DNA of 64,000 nucleotides from Zygaena filipendulae. Taxonomy: Eukaryota > Arthropoda > Insecta > Lepidoptera > Zygaenidae. The first letter of the stretch is position 1; each line of letters starts with the position of its first letter. A program made the translations under genes and the position numbers. This document shows, piece by piece, positions 43,142-54,373 of the stretch. The notes below the pieces were generated by a model, which searched no databases, was not told the DNA's origin, and saw only the letters and a program-made list of their open reading frames with translations. The stretch spans positions 2,690,001-2,754,000 of the forward strand of contig OU015664.1 of NCBI GenBank assembly GCA_907165275.2, read 5' to 3'.

Positions 43142-43538
43142 TATATCATAAATCCCTTCGACACCATCAGGGATCGATAATTTATAGTTTATATACAAAA
43201 CATATCGTATAAAACTATATTTTACTTCCTATAGCTTTTTCATCACCAAACAAGCTAAAACTCCTTGGAAATTGGGAATAAGTTATTTAGTGGCAATACT
43301 GGTAGTTTACATGTGTGCATAGGAAGAATATCACTTTCTCTTACGCTATACGCGAATGCCTCGTCTAGTTCATTCTCCGTCTACGTTATTCCATAATGGC
43401 GACTATGTCCTTACCACGTCGTTACTATGCCTTCCGTAATATGTCGGGTTATACTACGACAAAGGTTGCTAGCTTACCCAGATTAATTTCCCAATTTTTT
43501 ATAATATTAGTAGGTGATCTATGAGGTGTAACAAAATA

Positions 43539-44110
43539 AGGTACTTGCATGAAATTTATTATAAGAAATTGTGTCAATATGTCAAAAATAGAGCCTTAGA
43601 AAAGCGTTATCGTGAAAGATTTACTAAAAAAAATTTAATAGTTTTCAAAATATTCAACTTTTAATTTTGTGAAACGGAACGTTGCAACGAAACACCAATC
43701 ACAGCCACGCTTAACAGATTACGTCACTTTTATTTTTTTAGGAAACATTTACCTCTTTCAGAGAAGGCAAAAGAAACTAAGTGCATACAGTCAACGCATA
43801 TTTTTCATTTTCTGAACTCGACACAGTTCAACCTTAATTTCGCTTTTGGATATTGAAGTTATCTGTCTGTCAGTGTCACATGACCCGACAGTGACATTTC
43901 TATCACAGGTTAATAAGGCGTAATTTTGAACTAGTGACGTCATTCCGCGTTTCGGCGGTAAAGTCAAAAGTAGGAACTTTGAAACGCTCTATTTAATTAA
44001 TTTATGCATATATTTTTTCTTTTTCTTGCTTTATTTAAGTAGGCCATACATATATCTTTAAAATAGACTGGAATTTTTTTTTATCTCGACCAAGTTTCAT
44101 GCCAAGTGCC
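43539..44110. mobile_element. Same MITE in the intron of the outer THAP element
   Basis: Colinear copy of 41697-42270 with a few substitutions; the left end is AAGGTACTTGC, changed from GGGTACTTGC. Confidence 0.6.
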
Positions 44111-44790
44111 AATCGTTTCCATCATTTGTTTTTTTTTTCAACGTGGGATAAAATACTGAAAGATTCTAGTCAACTATGTCTCAGATGCTGTATTTTAAAA
44201 CTTCGGTATCGAATCGAATAAGTTAAATTTGACCGTCAACAGAATCACGTGTACTGTACCCTTCGCGTGTAAGACTGGCTGAAAATATTGCATGCTCTTG
44301 ACTGTATGAGTAGTGTATGAAATAAACAATTTTAGATTCGATTTGGAAATTTTAGAATATTGGGCCTGATCTACATTGTTCACGTCATATATTTTTTAAT
44401 TTTTTATGTTAATACAGTGTGTATTCTATATTTTTTTCTTTTTCAGATTTCCTTTTAAATTGGTTACTCTTATTAACTGGATAGCAAGCACTGGTCGTGT
44501 AAATTGGAAACCAAATAGCTATTCAAGGATTCGTTTCAAGCATTTCCCAAGCAGTTTCTTTCGAAAAACTAAACTTAATTACAATGAGTGCAGCTGGCGC
44601 GAACCAATAAGCAAGCAATAATAATAATCGTTTCAAAAACCATAAGCCAAGCGCGCAACTTTTATGATGCCCTGACGAGAAATAAGCTGGTTTGCTCATC
44701 CGTACCGTGCGCTAAGGAACTTAAGTTCCAATAAAACGTTATTTGCACCTACATAGTATTCATTTCACTTGCCCCGCTTCACTACATAGT

Positions 44791-44977
44791 ATAAAGTCGC
44801 TTTCTCTGTCCCTATATCCCTATGTATGCTTAAGTCTTTAAACTACCCAACGGATTTTGATGCGGTTTTCACCAATAGATAGAGTGATTCATGAGGAAGG
44901 TTTGTAACTATATTTTATCCTGGAATTCCCGCGGGAACTCCGAAATTACCACGGGTGAAACAGCGCGGGTCAGCTAG
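44791..44977 (+). mobile_element. Helitron-like fragment in outer THAP element
   Basis: Colinear copy of 42955-43141, so it was already part of the transposon before the nested insertion. Confidence 0.55.
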
Positions 44978-46231
44978 TATATCATAAATCCCTTCGACAC
45001 CATCAGGGATCGATAATTTATAGTTTATATACAAAACATATCCTATAAAACTACATTTTACTTCCTATAGCTTTTTCATCACCAAACAAGCTAAAACTCC
45101 TTGGAAATTGGGAATAAGTTATTTAGTGGCAATACTGGTAGTTTACATGTGTGCATAGGAAGAATATCACTTTCTCTTACGCTATACGCGAATGCCTCGT
45201 CTAGTTCATTCTCCGTCTACGGTGCTAGGCAACAAGAATAGGGATGCAAGTGATGCAACCTGCAACATAGCTCAAAAAAATCATCGTAGAACATCGATAT
45301 TTTCAAAAGTAAAACATCGAAGTTTATGAACGATATGTCGATTTTTTTTTATGTTTTTATCACCATTTTAAAAATACATACCTAAATCGAATAAATAATA
45401 GTTTTGAACGGAAATTAAACAAAAAAGTTTAATAATAATCAATATCGAATAGATTTTTCATTTTTAACAGAAACCGCGTATAAATTGAAAATTTGTTACT
45501 TTTACATTTACATATTATATCGTACATATCTTTACATTTAAATTAAAAAAAAGAATGAGCGGTTTCTCTCGGATGATGGTAGCTCCACAGTCCACTCACT
45601 GGTAAACTACATGAACCAAAGATGTTTTAAGTATTAAGAACGATGTTTCTTAAAACACCACTCGTGAGGAACGATGTGAAACAGAATGTAAAAGCTTTGC
45701 TTTCGATCTTCCTCAAAGCAGTTTTTATTTTACCCACAAATTATTCTTTGTATTAAAAATTCGATTATCGGTCAATGTGGTGGATTTTGCAGACCATGAA
45801 TTGACTGTATGGACTAAGTTTCCTTTGCTTCCCCTTAAAGGTAAACTTTACAAAAAAATATCTAATGTCAAATTGTGCGCCAAAATCCATGTCGCGTTGT
45901 TTTGTTGTTAGAAATTAGAATTTGTGTTGTTCTAATAGTGCACAGTGTTTATAATCTTTGTTTACTAGTTTAATTTGAGACTGGAGCTTTAATCAATTTT
46001 TTCTAATTATTGTATTTAAACAGATATATATGTATGTTTATATATAAAACTATTGTGTATACTAGTTTTAGTTGTTAAAAAAGTCGTTAATATCAGGTAC
46101 AAACTACAAAGTTTTATTAAATATCAGAATATTAAAATATGTAATGAGTTATTTATTTACTAAATAACATTTGTGTTGTTTAATGTATGTATTTAGTATT
46201 ATGTATTCGTACCTACTCATCATTCGCTAAT

Positions 46232-46400
46232 TATTGTTATTAGCGAGCGAACTGCTGCAGCTGGCGGCCGTGCCTTAGGATTCCGTAGCCAAATGGCAAA
46301 AACGGAACCTTTCAATTTTCTTTTTGTTCGATCGTCGGTCTGTCTCTGTCTGTACAAAGTGATGAACGTTACGTTACATAGAATGCTCCAGCGAAATATT
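46232..46400. repeat. Dispersed repeat with GATTCCGTAGCCAAATGGCA core
   Basis: The core plus AAAACGGAACC and a GTCTGTCTCTGTCTG stretch is a pattern I recognise as common in lepidopteran DNA. It has no intact ends and its class is unknown. Confidence 0.4.
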
Positions 46401-46538
46401 ATGCTTTAATGCATTTCGCTCGACAAGCGTGCGCTATTTGCATGCTGTGTGTAGAAAAGTCAGGTGCCTGTATTAGTACTAGGCAGTTAAATCGATTTGT
46501 TTGTATGGAATGTTGCGGGTGCGGTATTTATAAGTAAC

Positions 46539-46660
46539 TAGCTGTTCCCTGCGGTTTCACCCGCGCTAATTTTCGAGTTTCCGCGGGAATTCTAAGATAA
46601 AAATTAGGTACCCTATGTCCTTATCTGTATCCCTAATAACTACAAAATTATTTTAATTGG
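46539..46660 (-). mobile_element. Helitron-like 3' fragment, reverse
   Basis: CTAGCTGTTCCCTGCGGTTTCACCCGCG and TTCCGCGGGAATTC, then ACCCTATGTCCTTATC; truncated on the right. A second partial copy follows at 46695-46760. Confidence 0.5.
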
Positions 46661-46917
46661 TTGAGTATTATAATACTATTTATAATGTTAATTCTCCTGG
46701 TTCCACTTGCGTTAATTACGCAATTCTTGCAGGAATTCCAGGAAAAAAGTACCCTATGCCCAGTATTCCAGACTATAATCTATTTCTGTGCTGAATTCCA
46801 TCCAATTCCATTAAGCTGTTTTGGGGTGATTTGGAGTAACAAACAACCATCCATCCATCCACTTAACATTTCTAATATCAGTATAGATCAAGAATGTTGT
46901 AAACATTAGCAGTGGTA

Positions 46918-48712
46918 ATGGAACGTGCGGTGACACCGGAGGGTGCGGTGGGGCTGCGCACCCGCGCGGCGCTCGCGGAAATCCCCGCGCGGCTGGACCG
47001 GCTGCGCGTGACGCCTCTCCAGCCGCGCGCCAATGACGTCAACCGGGTGCCCTCGCCGGCACTGCCCGCGGGATACCTCAGCCCCGCGCCCTCGCCAGAC
47101 GAGCTGCTCATACAGCAGAGAGGTATGTTATACTACTTGTGATATAGTGACTAGTGAGAGGTTCGGAGGTAGTCTAGGCCTTCGGCTAGCTCAAATAATA
47201 AATAAAAAATATTTTTTGTAATTTTGAGTTGTATGTAAGTTTAGTTCTCTAAAAAGTCAACAACAATTTTTAAATATAAAAAGAACAGATAAATAAAAAG
47301 TATTAGAAATGAGGCAGGATATCATAACGAGTGGCATAAATACGGCCTCGTTACATACTAACTGCGATCTCACCTGTATTAGTTTACAACATAACAGGGG
47401 CACATTATGTACTATACTATAACCATTATTTACTCGACAAAGCGCCGCTCACGCGCGCCCTGCGCACGCTCAATGAGGTGGCAGAGACAGTAGACATACT
47501 TACCTGTTCTCTGAATGAATTCACAAAAATAACTTTGTTTGTGTTAACTTGTAAGCCAAATACTTAAAGTAGTCATATAATCACATTAAGGATTAAGGAT
47601 TATGTGGTTTTTAAAATAAATAAATAAATAAAAATAAAATAAATATTCCTTTCCCATAACATGTGTCTCAAAAACAATTCTAACTCCTACACACTCCAGA
47701 TGCGGAAATATTAAAAAGAATTCCAGGATAAACTGTAACTGTAAAACTGCATAAAATCCGTTGAGTAGTTATTGAGTTTATCGGGAACAGACAGAGACGT
47801 AGCGGATGACTGCTTCATAATATGTAATTATGTTATATTTCAGGTCGCAAACGCCTCCCCGTGACGTGGTCGCCTGACATCGACTTGAAACGCACCTCCT
47901 TCATATCCACTGTGCGTACCCCACCCAAAAATTCGTCTAACTATCTCTCGCCCCACAAACTTAATGCATCCTTGAGATCAACCCCTAGAAAACGACTTAT
48001 GCTTGACAACAGCAGAATATCATTCACACCAGAAAAGATTGATTTCAGTGATATAAAAACCCCTGAAAAGTTCAAACTAAACAGTCCAGTCAAGGGAACT
48101 CCTCCTACGAAACGAGCGAGATTACAATTGACCCTCGATGAAGAATATAGAGGTCCCATAGACGTCGCTCTAAAAGGTCTAAGTCCCGTTCAACTAGTAG
48201 ACATGATTAAATCAATTGTATACAAACACCCAGAAATCGAGAAAGAAATAAGGGTGGACATGCCCAAACCCGATCTGATACCTTTGGAGGAGAGATTAAA
48301 TTATCTTAAGACCAACATATTTAAGAGCCTACCGACATCTCGCTTGACTTCCAAGACTGATTCGCCCGCGTATTCCAGAGTTGCGACGCATTTGCTCGCA
48401 TTCAAGAAGTGCCTCATTGACCAGGGTAAAGTGTTAGTGGAGTCAGAACATTGGGAATCGGTTGTGGATTATGTGTTTGTCGCTTGGAGTTACGTCAGAT
48501 CCACGCCGGTTTGGGACAATCAGCCTCACAATGCGCAAAGGAAGCAGTGTTTCAGGGCGCTAATAAACTTCTGCATGACCGCTATGAAGAAGGGCCGCCT
48601 GAACAAGGAAGTGCTGTTGAACATATACGATAAGATGCAGGACCTCATCGCGGACACTGAAGACGTACAGTCGTGCATAAAATACATTCAGGGTCAGGGC
48701 ATCATAATATAA
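46918..48712 (+). CDS. Cut8/STS1-like tethering factor for nuclear proteasome, two exons
   Basis: Exons 46918-47122 and 47844-48712 join in phase 1 (GTATGT donor, TTTCAG acceptor) to give 357 aa. The ATG at 46918 is preferred to the GTG six bases upstream. The N-terminal 160 residues are Pro/Ser/Thr-rich and probably disordered; they include several S/T-P sites (TPRK, TPEK, SPVK) and a basic PTKRARLQL patch (about 156-164) that could be a nuclear localisation signal. The conserved part begins with GLSPVQLVDMIKSIVYKHPE (about 180-199), matching the Cut8/STS1 pattern, and continues as a helical region to the C-terminus. In fission yeast Cut8 anchors 26S proteasomes at the nuclear envelope; the same role here is inferred. 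The CAG just before the ATG could be an acceptor of a 5'-UTR intron. The 3' flank has an AATAAA at 49071. Confidence 0.82.
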
Positions 48713-48792
48713 ACGACTTTCCTATAATACTTTATTAAGAATAACTACCTGCTAAAGTTAAAACTAACTACTAGGGTTAAAAAAACACACAA

Positions 48793-48998
48793 AGATAATA
48801 GTTATTTGTGCAACAAGAGAGCAAAGTCGTTTTTTGCTGTGAGTGCTGATTTTGAGTCCCGAGCAAGCGAAAGTTCTAAAGTTCTAAAGTTGAATCATGA
48901 GTGTGGTGAGGGATTCAAAGGCACGAGATGCAAAAAACTGTGTAACACATAACTTTTCACTTCAGCAGCGAGAACACTTCTGGAGATAATAGTTATTT
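48793..48998. repeat. Insertion bounded by a 15-bp direct repeat in the 3' flank of the Cut8-like gene
   Basis: AGATAATAGTTATTT occurs at 48793-48807 and 48984-48998. The 176 bp between include AGCGAAAGTTCTAAAGTTCT. The length of the direct repeat suits a retroposon target-site duplication, but no A-tail is seen. Confidence 0.45.
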
Positions 48999-49070
48999 AC
49001 AGGTTAAATATCAGTTTTATTTGCAGTAAATACTTATTTTCGTTTAAATACAACAATAAGTTAAAAATTC

Positions 49071-49076
49071 AATAAA
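49071..49076 (+). terminator. Possible poly(A) signal of the Cut8-like gene
   Basis: AATAAA about 360 nt after the stop codon. The intervening 3' flank contains a 176-bp segment bounded by a 15-bp direct repeat. Use of this signal is inferred only. Confidence 0.35.
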
Positions 49077-49897
49077 TTATATTAAAAGACATAATTTTTA
49101 ATATTTTTGCAAAATTTCTTTAGTTAGTACAAATTTCCGAACGTGCTGGTCTTTGTCTCTCTCTCTTTCTAATCGCGGGAAAGAGATAGTGTAAATGTTT
49201 CGAATTGTATGAATTAACCCAAGGCTGAATAAGATATTCGCGGCTTTTTGAAAACAAAAATTAAAAAGTTACTTTTCTCACTTGTGATCAGTGAGCAAAA
49301 TGCGATTTTGCTCACTGATTTCAGGCAGAAAAACCTACTTGTTTGAGCTACTGAAATGAAAAAGTTATTTTCAACTAAGCTCTATGTGGATCATAATACC
49401 TTTATCAATGTAATTTAATAAAAAAAATAGCATTTAAATCTGAAGCATTTATAATCTTGTATTATAATAGTTGGGATGATTGTAGTAAATTATGGCGTAA
49501 ATTAACAAATATTACTTCTTGAATGTGAAGAGAGGACAATTAAAATTTATTGCCCATTATGAAATAAACGGTAACTTTTGTTTAGCCACTCACTTCACGA
49601 CATGTATTGGACGCTTGTTGCACGACGCCATCTTATACTAATTAAATATTGTGCCTTAGAATAATATTTTTTTAAGAGAAGAGTAGTAGTAAGTAGGAAA
49701 TAACAAGTCTGAATCAACTGATACATTGAAGCTGTGAAATAGCCAAAAACGTAGTTAAGTAACCTCAAGTATAAGTATGTGCAGTAATATCTGCACATAT
49801 TGCGGAAAAAAGAAAATACTGTACCTATACAGTATTGACACAATCTCTGGAAGTTCGCTCAATGTGTCCGCTTGCTTTGGCATTGAAATAAAACGCT

Positions 49898-50126
49898 GAC
49901 GGCCGCACCCAGAGTTGTTTTAATGGTTACTTAATTTTAAGTAAGGATTTTAAAACCAAAACTGCCGCACTCAGAGACGTTTATTAAATTAATGTTAATT
50001 AGCATTTAACTAATTAACGGCTGACAACTAAAAAAACAAAACTGCCACTCCGAAGTGTGGCAGTTTTGTTTTTAAAATCCTTACTTTAAATTAAGTAATC
50101 ATTAAAATGACCCTGAGTGTAGCCGT
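49898..50126. mobile_element. Foldback MITE, diverged copy
   Basis: Arms ACGGCCGCACCCAGAGT and ACCCTGAGTGTAGCCGT surround an inner ACTGCCGCACTCAGAGACG and a second short hairpin. Confidence 0.65.
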
Positions 50127-51465
50127 GTTTTTTGACTATAATATTTTCTAAAGATGTCACATACTACAAAATGTAGTGTACCTACTTTTTAGTCAAAATT
50201 AATATATATACGTTTACTTAAAATATATTATGTAGTTAAATCATGGAAATCCTGACAATTATTGGGAACTTGAAAGTATTTAGCTAGTTTTCTTCTATGA
50301 AACTTCTCTGTGCATTCTGATATGACTGCTCACGTCTTTCTTTCAATTACTCTGTTAACAATTTTTCTTAGTTAAATAAAATTATTCATTCCAGATTTCG
50401 AGTGATTAAAAAAATGGACCGTGGCACTTGGATTATAAAATATATTATAGGGTCTAGAAAACGAGCAAATGAAAAAGTGTCGGGTACCTCCTCTGTTTCT
50501 TATGATCACGTATTTTTATTGTGATTGTATGTATTAATGGAGTGCTATAGCTAGATTTATATAGTAAGGAAAGTATTTGACATTATTTGCTGTAGTTCAA
50601 TTAATTATTCTAGTTATAATTTATAGGTGTTCCATAATTAGAGCTGATTTTAATTGTTAATTTTAATATTATGTGTGTTTGTGTACCTAAGCCTTTATTT
50701 ATATTATAACTAATAATAATAACTCGATCGCACTTGATATAGCCGGAATTAACTATACGCTCGCAAAAAATCGCCATTTTAAATTTTTTATTTTTTTTTT
50801 ACATCGGTAAGCACTAACTACTGAGTTAAAACCAGCTATTTCAAAGTGCAATAAACTGTGTCTTCATTGTAAACTAATGTGCCTTTTAAATAAAAAGGCT
50901 GTATTTTTAATAATAGAGTGTTGTTTTAATTCAGAAAACTGCATCATCACCGACGTTGGTCTTAAAACATCAAAGCACATCTTCACTATTAGAAGAAATG
51001 TCATTTCTTAGAAAAATTGGTCACAGTATGGAGAGATCTGTCATCTGAGACTAAAACGACTATACGGGGGCGTCCATTAATCACGTGTGGTTTGAAAGGC
51101 AGGGTGGGGGAGGTCCGGAAAAACTCACGAAATATCACAAGGAGAGGGGGGGGGAGGGATATAATGAGATATCACGTGTAGCTGTAGGTATAACCTATTT
51201 AGTTTTCGTTGAACGCAAGATTTCTAAACCAAACAACGACGCGTGGCCTTGACTCACCATAGGTATCACTGGGGGGAGGGGGGGGGGGGGGGTTAAAAGT
51301 TGTAACGAGCTATATGAGCAGAGCATCAAATTAACGCGGGTGAAACCGCGGGCACTGCTATTACGTTATAATGGGTAGGTACCACCCAAAAATAAATTGC
51401 TTTTATGCGCCTTGTTTATGAAGATTCACGTCTTGTAGAAAAAAAGTAAAAGAGAATACGCACGT

Positions 51466-51679
51466 ATTATATTATAAAACAAAGCCGCTTCACGCTGTCT
51501 GTCTGTCCCTATGTATGCTTAGATCTTTAAAACTACGCAACGGATTTTGATTCAGTTTTTTTAATTAATAGAGTGATCCAAGAGGAAGGTTCAGACGTAT
51601 CTATAGTTTATCCTGGACTTCTGGAATTCCCGCGAAACTCCGAAATTACCGTGGATGAAACCGCGGGGGACAGCTAGTT
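51466..51679 (+). mobile_element. Helitron-like element
   Basis: TATAAAACAAAGCCGCTTCACG at the left; GATGAAACCGCGGGGGACAGCTAG at the right. Confidence 0.55.
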
Positions 51680-52752
51680 TAGGATATATTAAAAAACGTA
51701 GCTAGCGACCGGCAGTGATCAAAATTAAATTTTACGGACTAATTGTAAGTAACTAGTTTCAACCGGTGCAAAAAAATTGTTTCGTAAATACGTACACCTT
51801 GGAGTATTCTCACTATAGTCCCTGAGTGATATAATTATAAGATAAGTACCTACTTTTTAGAGTTCCTAATGTAGAGCCGAGCTCACGCGGGTGAAACTGG
51901 AACAGCTAGTCGTAGATAGGTATATTCTAAACTAACTACCTACCTAATAAAAATGGCAGAAGTCTGTGTCAACGAAAACTTAAATGCTGCTTAGGCTTGT
52001 ATCGAGGAGACTCTTCGGAGTTTAGTATGCGTCGTGAGACGGCGCCAATATGCCGTGCATTACTTTTAGTGTGAACGGTGTCAAGTGTGTCGGTGTGTAT
52101 TGCTCTTTAATATGTACCTATTGGCATATAAATCGTTATTTAATTTGTTGTACCTACATAGGTAATTATAGGCTAATCGGATAATTACCTGCAAGGTGTA
52201 AAGTAAAACGGTGTGGGTGGGTGGTTGGAGGTCGTATAATAAATACCTACCCAGTTTCGGCAAGAGAAAGCGTTACCTACTAATATTCAATTAATTGCTA
52301 TTTATTATATTTATTGTATCTTTATTGTTAGTTATTGTAGAAATCGCATTATTCGGAAAGGATCCGAAAATGGAAAAAGTTTGGATTACCTACCTACGTG
52401 ATCGAACTTGAAAAATAATTTTATCCTCGATATTTATATCATTCACTCAAGTAAAACAAAAGAGGCGTTTCGTTGTAATTTTCTAAATCGGTTCAGATCC
52501 AGAAATTACCTCACAAACTTTACCTCTTTATAATATTAGTAGGTAAGTTGTAGTAGTACCTCAGAAGAATATGCTACTGTTATTGTTCTGAGAGTAGTAC
52601 CTATAGATGTGTGCGACGCCAACTGTCTCGTTTTTATGGCCTATAACCACGATAAAAATAAGTAAGCAGTATTCCAACTTCATACAAACGGACGAAGCGC
52701 GAGCTATACCTACGTGCCTCGATCTCTGCGTGCGCTACGGATGCAGACAGTA

Positions 52753-53333
52753 GGGTACTTGCATGAAATTTATAATAAGAAATTGTGTCAATATTTCAAA
52801 AATAGAGCCTTAGAAAAGCGTAATCGTAAAAGATTTTGTGAAACGGAACGTTGCAACGAAACACCAATCACAGTCAAGCTTGACACATGACGTCACTTTT
52901 ATTTTTTTAGGAAATATTTACCTCTTTCAGAGAAGGCAAAAGAAACTAAGTGCATACAGTCAACGCATATTTTCCATTTTCTGAAGTTTTTTACTTTAAA
53001 AGGCATCGTTAACATGCATTTCGATTCTTTACTGGAACTTTTGGAAGTAAATCGACACAGTTCAACCTTAATTTCGCTTTTGGATATTGAAGTTATCTGT
53101 CTGTCAGTGTCACATGACCCTGTCAATACGACATTGACATTTCTATCACAGATTAATAAGGCGTAATTTTGAACAAGTGACGTCATTCCGCGTTTCGGCG
53201 GTATGGTCTAAAGTAGGAACTTTGAAACGCTCTATTTCATTAAGTTATGCATATTTTTTTTTCTTTTCCTTGCTTTGTTTAAGTAGGCCATATATCTTTA
53301 AAATAGACTGAAAAAAAAATCATGCAAGTACCC
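52753..53333. mobile_element. Stand-alone MITE, 581 bp, with perfect terminal inverted repeats
   Basis: Begins GGGTACTTGCATGA and ends TCATGCAAGTACCC, a perfect 14-bp inverted repeat. It has an extra internal stretch (about 52985-53050) missing from the two copies in the THAP transposons, so those carry a deleted version. A diverged relative is visible at 16905-17150. Confidence 0.75.
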
Positions 53334-53872
53334 TGTTGCGACTGTGCCGCGTGGCCGCAGTGAGGAACTTACTTATTTTTACCGTGCCTATACTATAGGC
53401 AATCAACCCGGTGCTAGGGATTAAACCCGATAAAAGCCGATTTAGAAAATTATTTAACCAATAGAAAGCCACGTTATTTGTGAATATCATAGGCTAGGTA
53501 TTATTGTAACCCGGAATTCCTACCGGCACTCCGAAATTGCCGCGGGTGAAACCGCGGGAAATAGCTAGTATTGAATAAATAAATAATATAAGTATTAGGG
53601 TCTTAAGTATAAGGGTTCAAAAATGAGACGTCTCGTCTTTCGTGATTGGACAACCCTAGCCTGGGTCTATTCAGAAGTCGATGTAGGTAGGTAGTAAAAT
53701 ATTGCTATATCAGCATTAGTTATTACTGATGTATCTACATAATATGTATCTCAAATGTTGAAATGAGTGCCTGCCTAGTGCCTATAAAACATTTTACGCT
53801 AAAATGTCAAAATATTCACGTAAACTGAGTCGTTTTTCGTTATTAAAATTATTTCTGTAGGTATATATAATA

Positions 53873-54373
53873 CTAGCTGACCCCCGGGGTTTCACCCGCG
53901 GTAATTTCGGAGTTCCTGCGGGAATTCCGGGATAAAAAGTACCCTATGTCATTCAGGATCACTTTGGTTTCTTATATGTGAAAGAATTTTTAAATAGGTT
54001 CAGTAGATCCAGAGATCCCCTAATACAACCTCAGAAACTAACAATCTCCGAAGTTCCCGCGGGAATTCCGGGGTAAAAAGTAGCTTACGTCACTCAGGGC
54101 CAGGATCACTGTAGCTTTCTATAAGTGAAAGAATTTTTAAAATCGGTTCTGTAGATCCAGAGATCACACCCTATACAATCTCAGAAACACATGAACTCAC
54201 AAACTCCGGAGTTCCCAAGGGAATTCCGGAATAAAAAGTACCCTATGACACTCAGGATCACCGTAGCTTCCTATACGTGAAAGAATTTTCAAAATAGGTT
54301 CAGTAGATCCAGAGATTACCCCCTACAATGTCACAAACTCACAAACTTTTGCTCTTTATAATATTAGTATAGA
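53873..54373 (-). mobile_element. Helitron-like element expanded to three tandem units, reverse
   Basis: Right boundary AGTATAGA (complement of TC-start) and left boundary CTAGCTGACCCCCGGGGTTTC. Inside, three successive units of about 150 bp each carry GCGGGAATTCCGG, GTGAAAGAATTTT and CAGTAGATCCAGAGAT. Confidence 0.65.

Larger units (their letters stand above)
41037..43385 (+). mobile_element. P-element-like THAP transposon (inner copy), 2349 bp
   Basis: Inserted into the outer copy of the same family. It is bounded by the 8-bp duplication TTATTCCA (41029-41036 and 43386-43393), and the outer element's sequence resumes exactly after it. Internal sequence is nearly identical to the outer copy, so both transposed recently relative to other repeats here. 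It contains the same THAP exons, intron, MITE and Helitron-like tail as the outer copy but lacks the solo LTR. Confidence 0.82.
40324..44621 (+). pseudogene. THAP-domain transposase fragment, outer copy (split by nested insertions)
   Basis: Same gene structure as the inner copy: exon 1 ends at 40416, exon 2 is 44447-44621. The intron now contains a solo LTR and the whole inner transposon. It shares the Cys-to-Arg change in the THAP zinc site and the same early stop, so these lesions were present in their common ancestor, which must have been mobilised in trans. Confidence 0.68.
40073..45221 (+). mobile_element. P-element-like THAP transposon (outer copy), carrying a nested copy
   Basis: Bounded by the 8-bp target-site duplication GTGCTAGG (40065-40072 and 45222-45229), with imperfect inverted termini starting CGTAGA(T/C)GGAGAATGAA. 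An 8-bp duplication plus a THAP-encoding exon point to the P superfamily. Removing the inner copy (41037-43385) and one 8-bp duplication leaves about 2.8 kb, of which 446 bp is a solo LTR. Only the THAP exons are recognisable; no catalytic transposase domain is visible, so it is non-autonomous. Confidence 0.8.
38279..46917. other. Transposon-filled interval between two divergent genes
   Basis: Head-to-head spacing between the GPATCH2-like gene and the Cut8-like gene. Roughly 6.3 kb of its 8.6 kb is accounted for by the elements at 38807-39853, 39856-39999 and 40073-45221. The remainder (45230-46230) is AT-rich with a short reverse relative of the 581-bp MITE family near 45790-45855 and no visible gene. 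Confidence 0.6.

Noticed and set aside
40274..44621. THAP open frames as a functional host gene
   Set aside because: They lie within transposon termini, lack an initiator Met, and have a lost zinc ligand in both copies.
46912..46917. GTG at 46912 as the start of the Cut8-like protein
   Set aside because: An ATG follows two codons later, and GTG starts are rare in insect nuclear genes.
51960..52002. ATGGCAGAAGTCTGTGTCAA open frame as the missing aldehyde oxidase first exon
   Set aside because: It stops after 13 codons without a donor in the needed phase, and the resemblance to the VNG start motif is only two residues.
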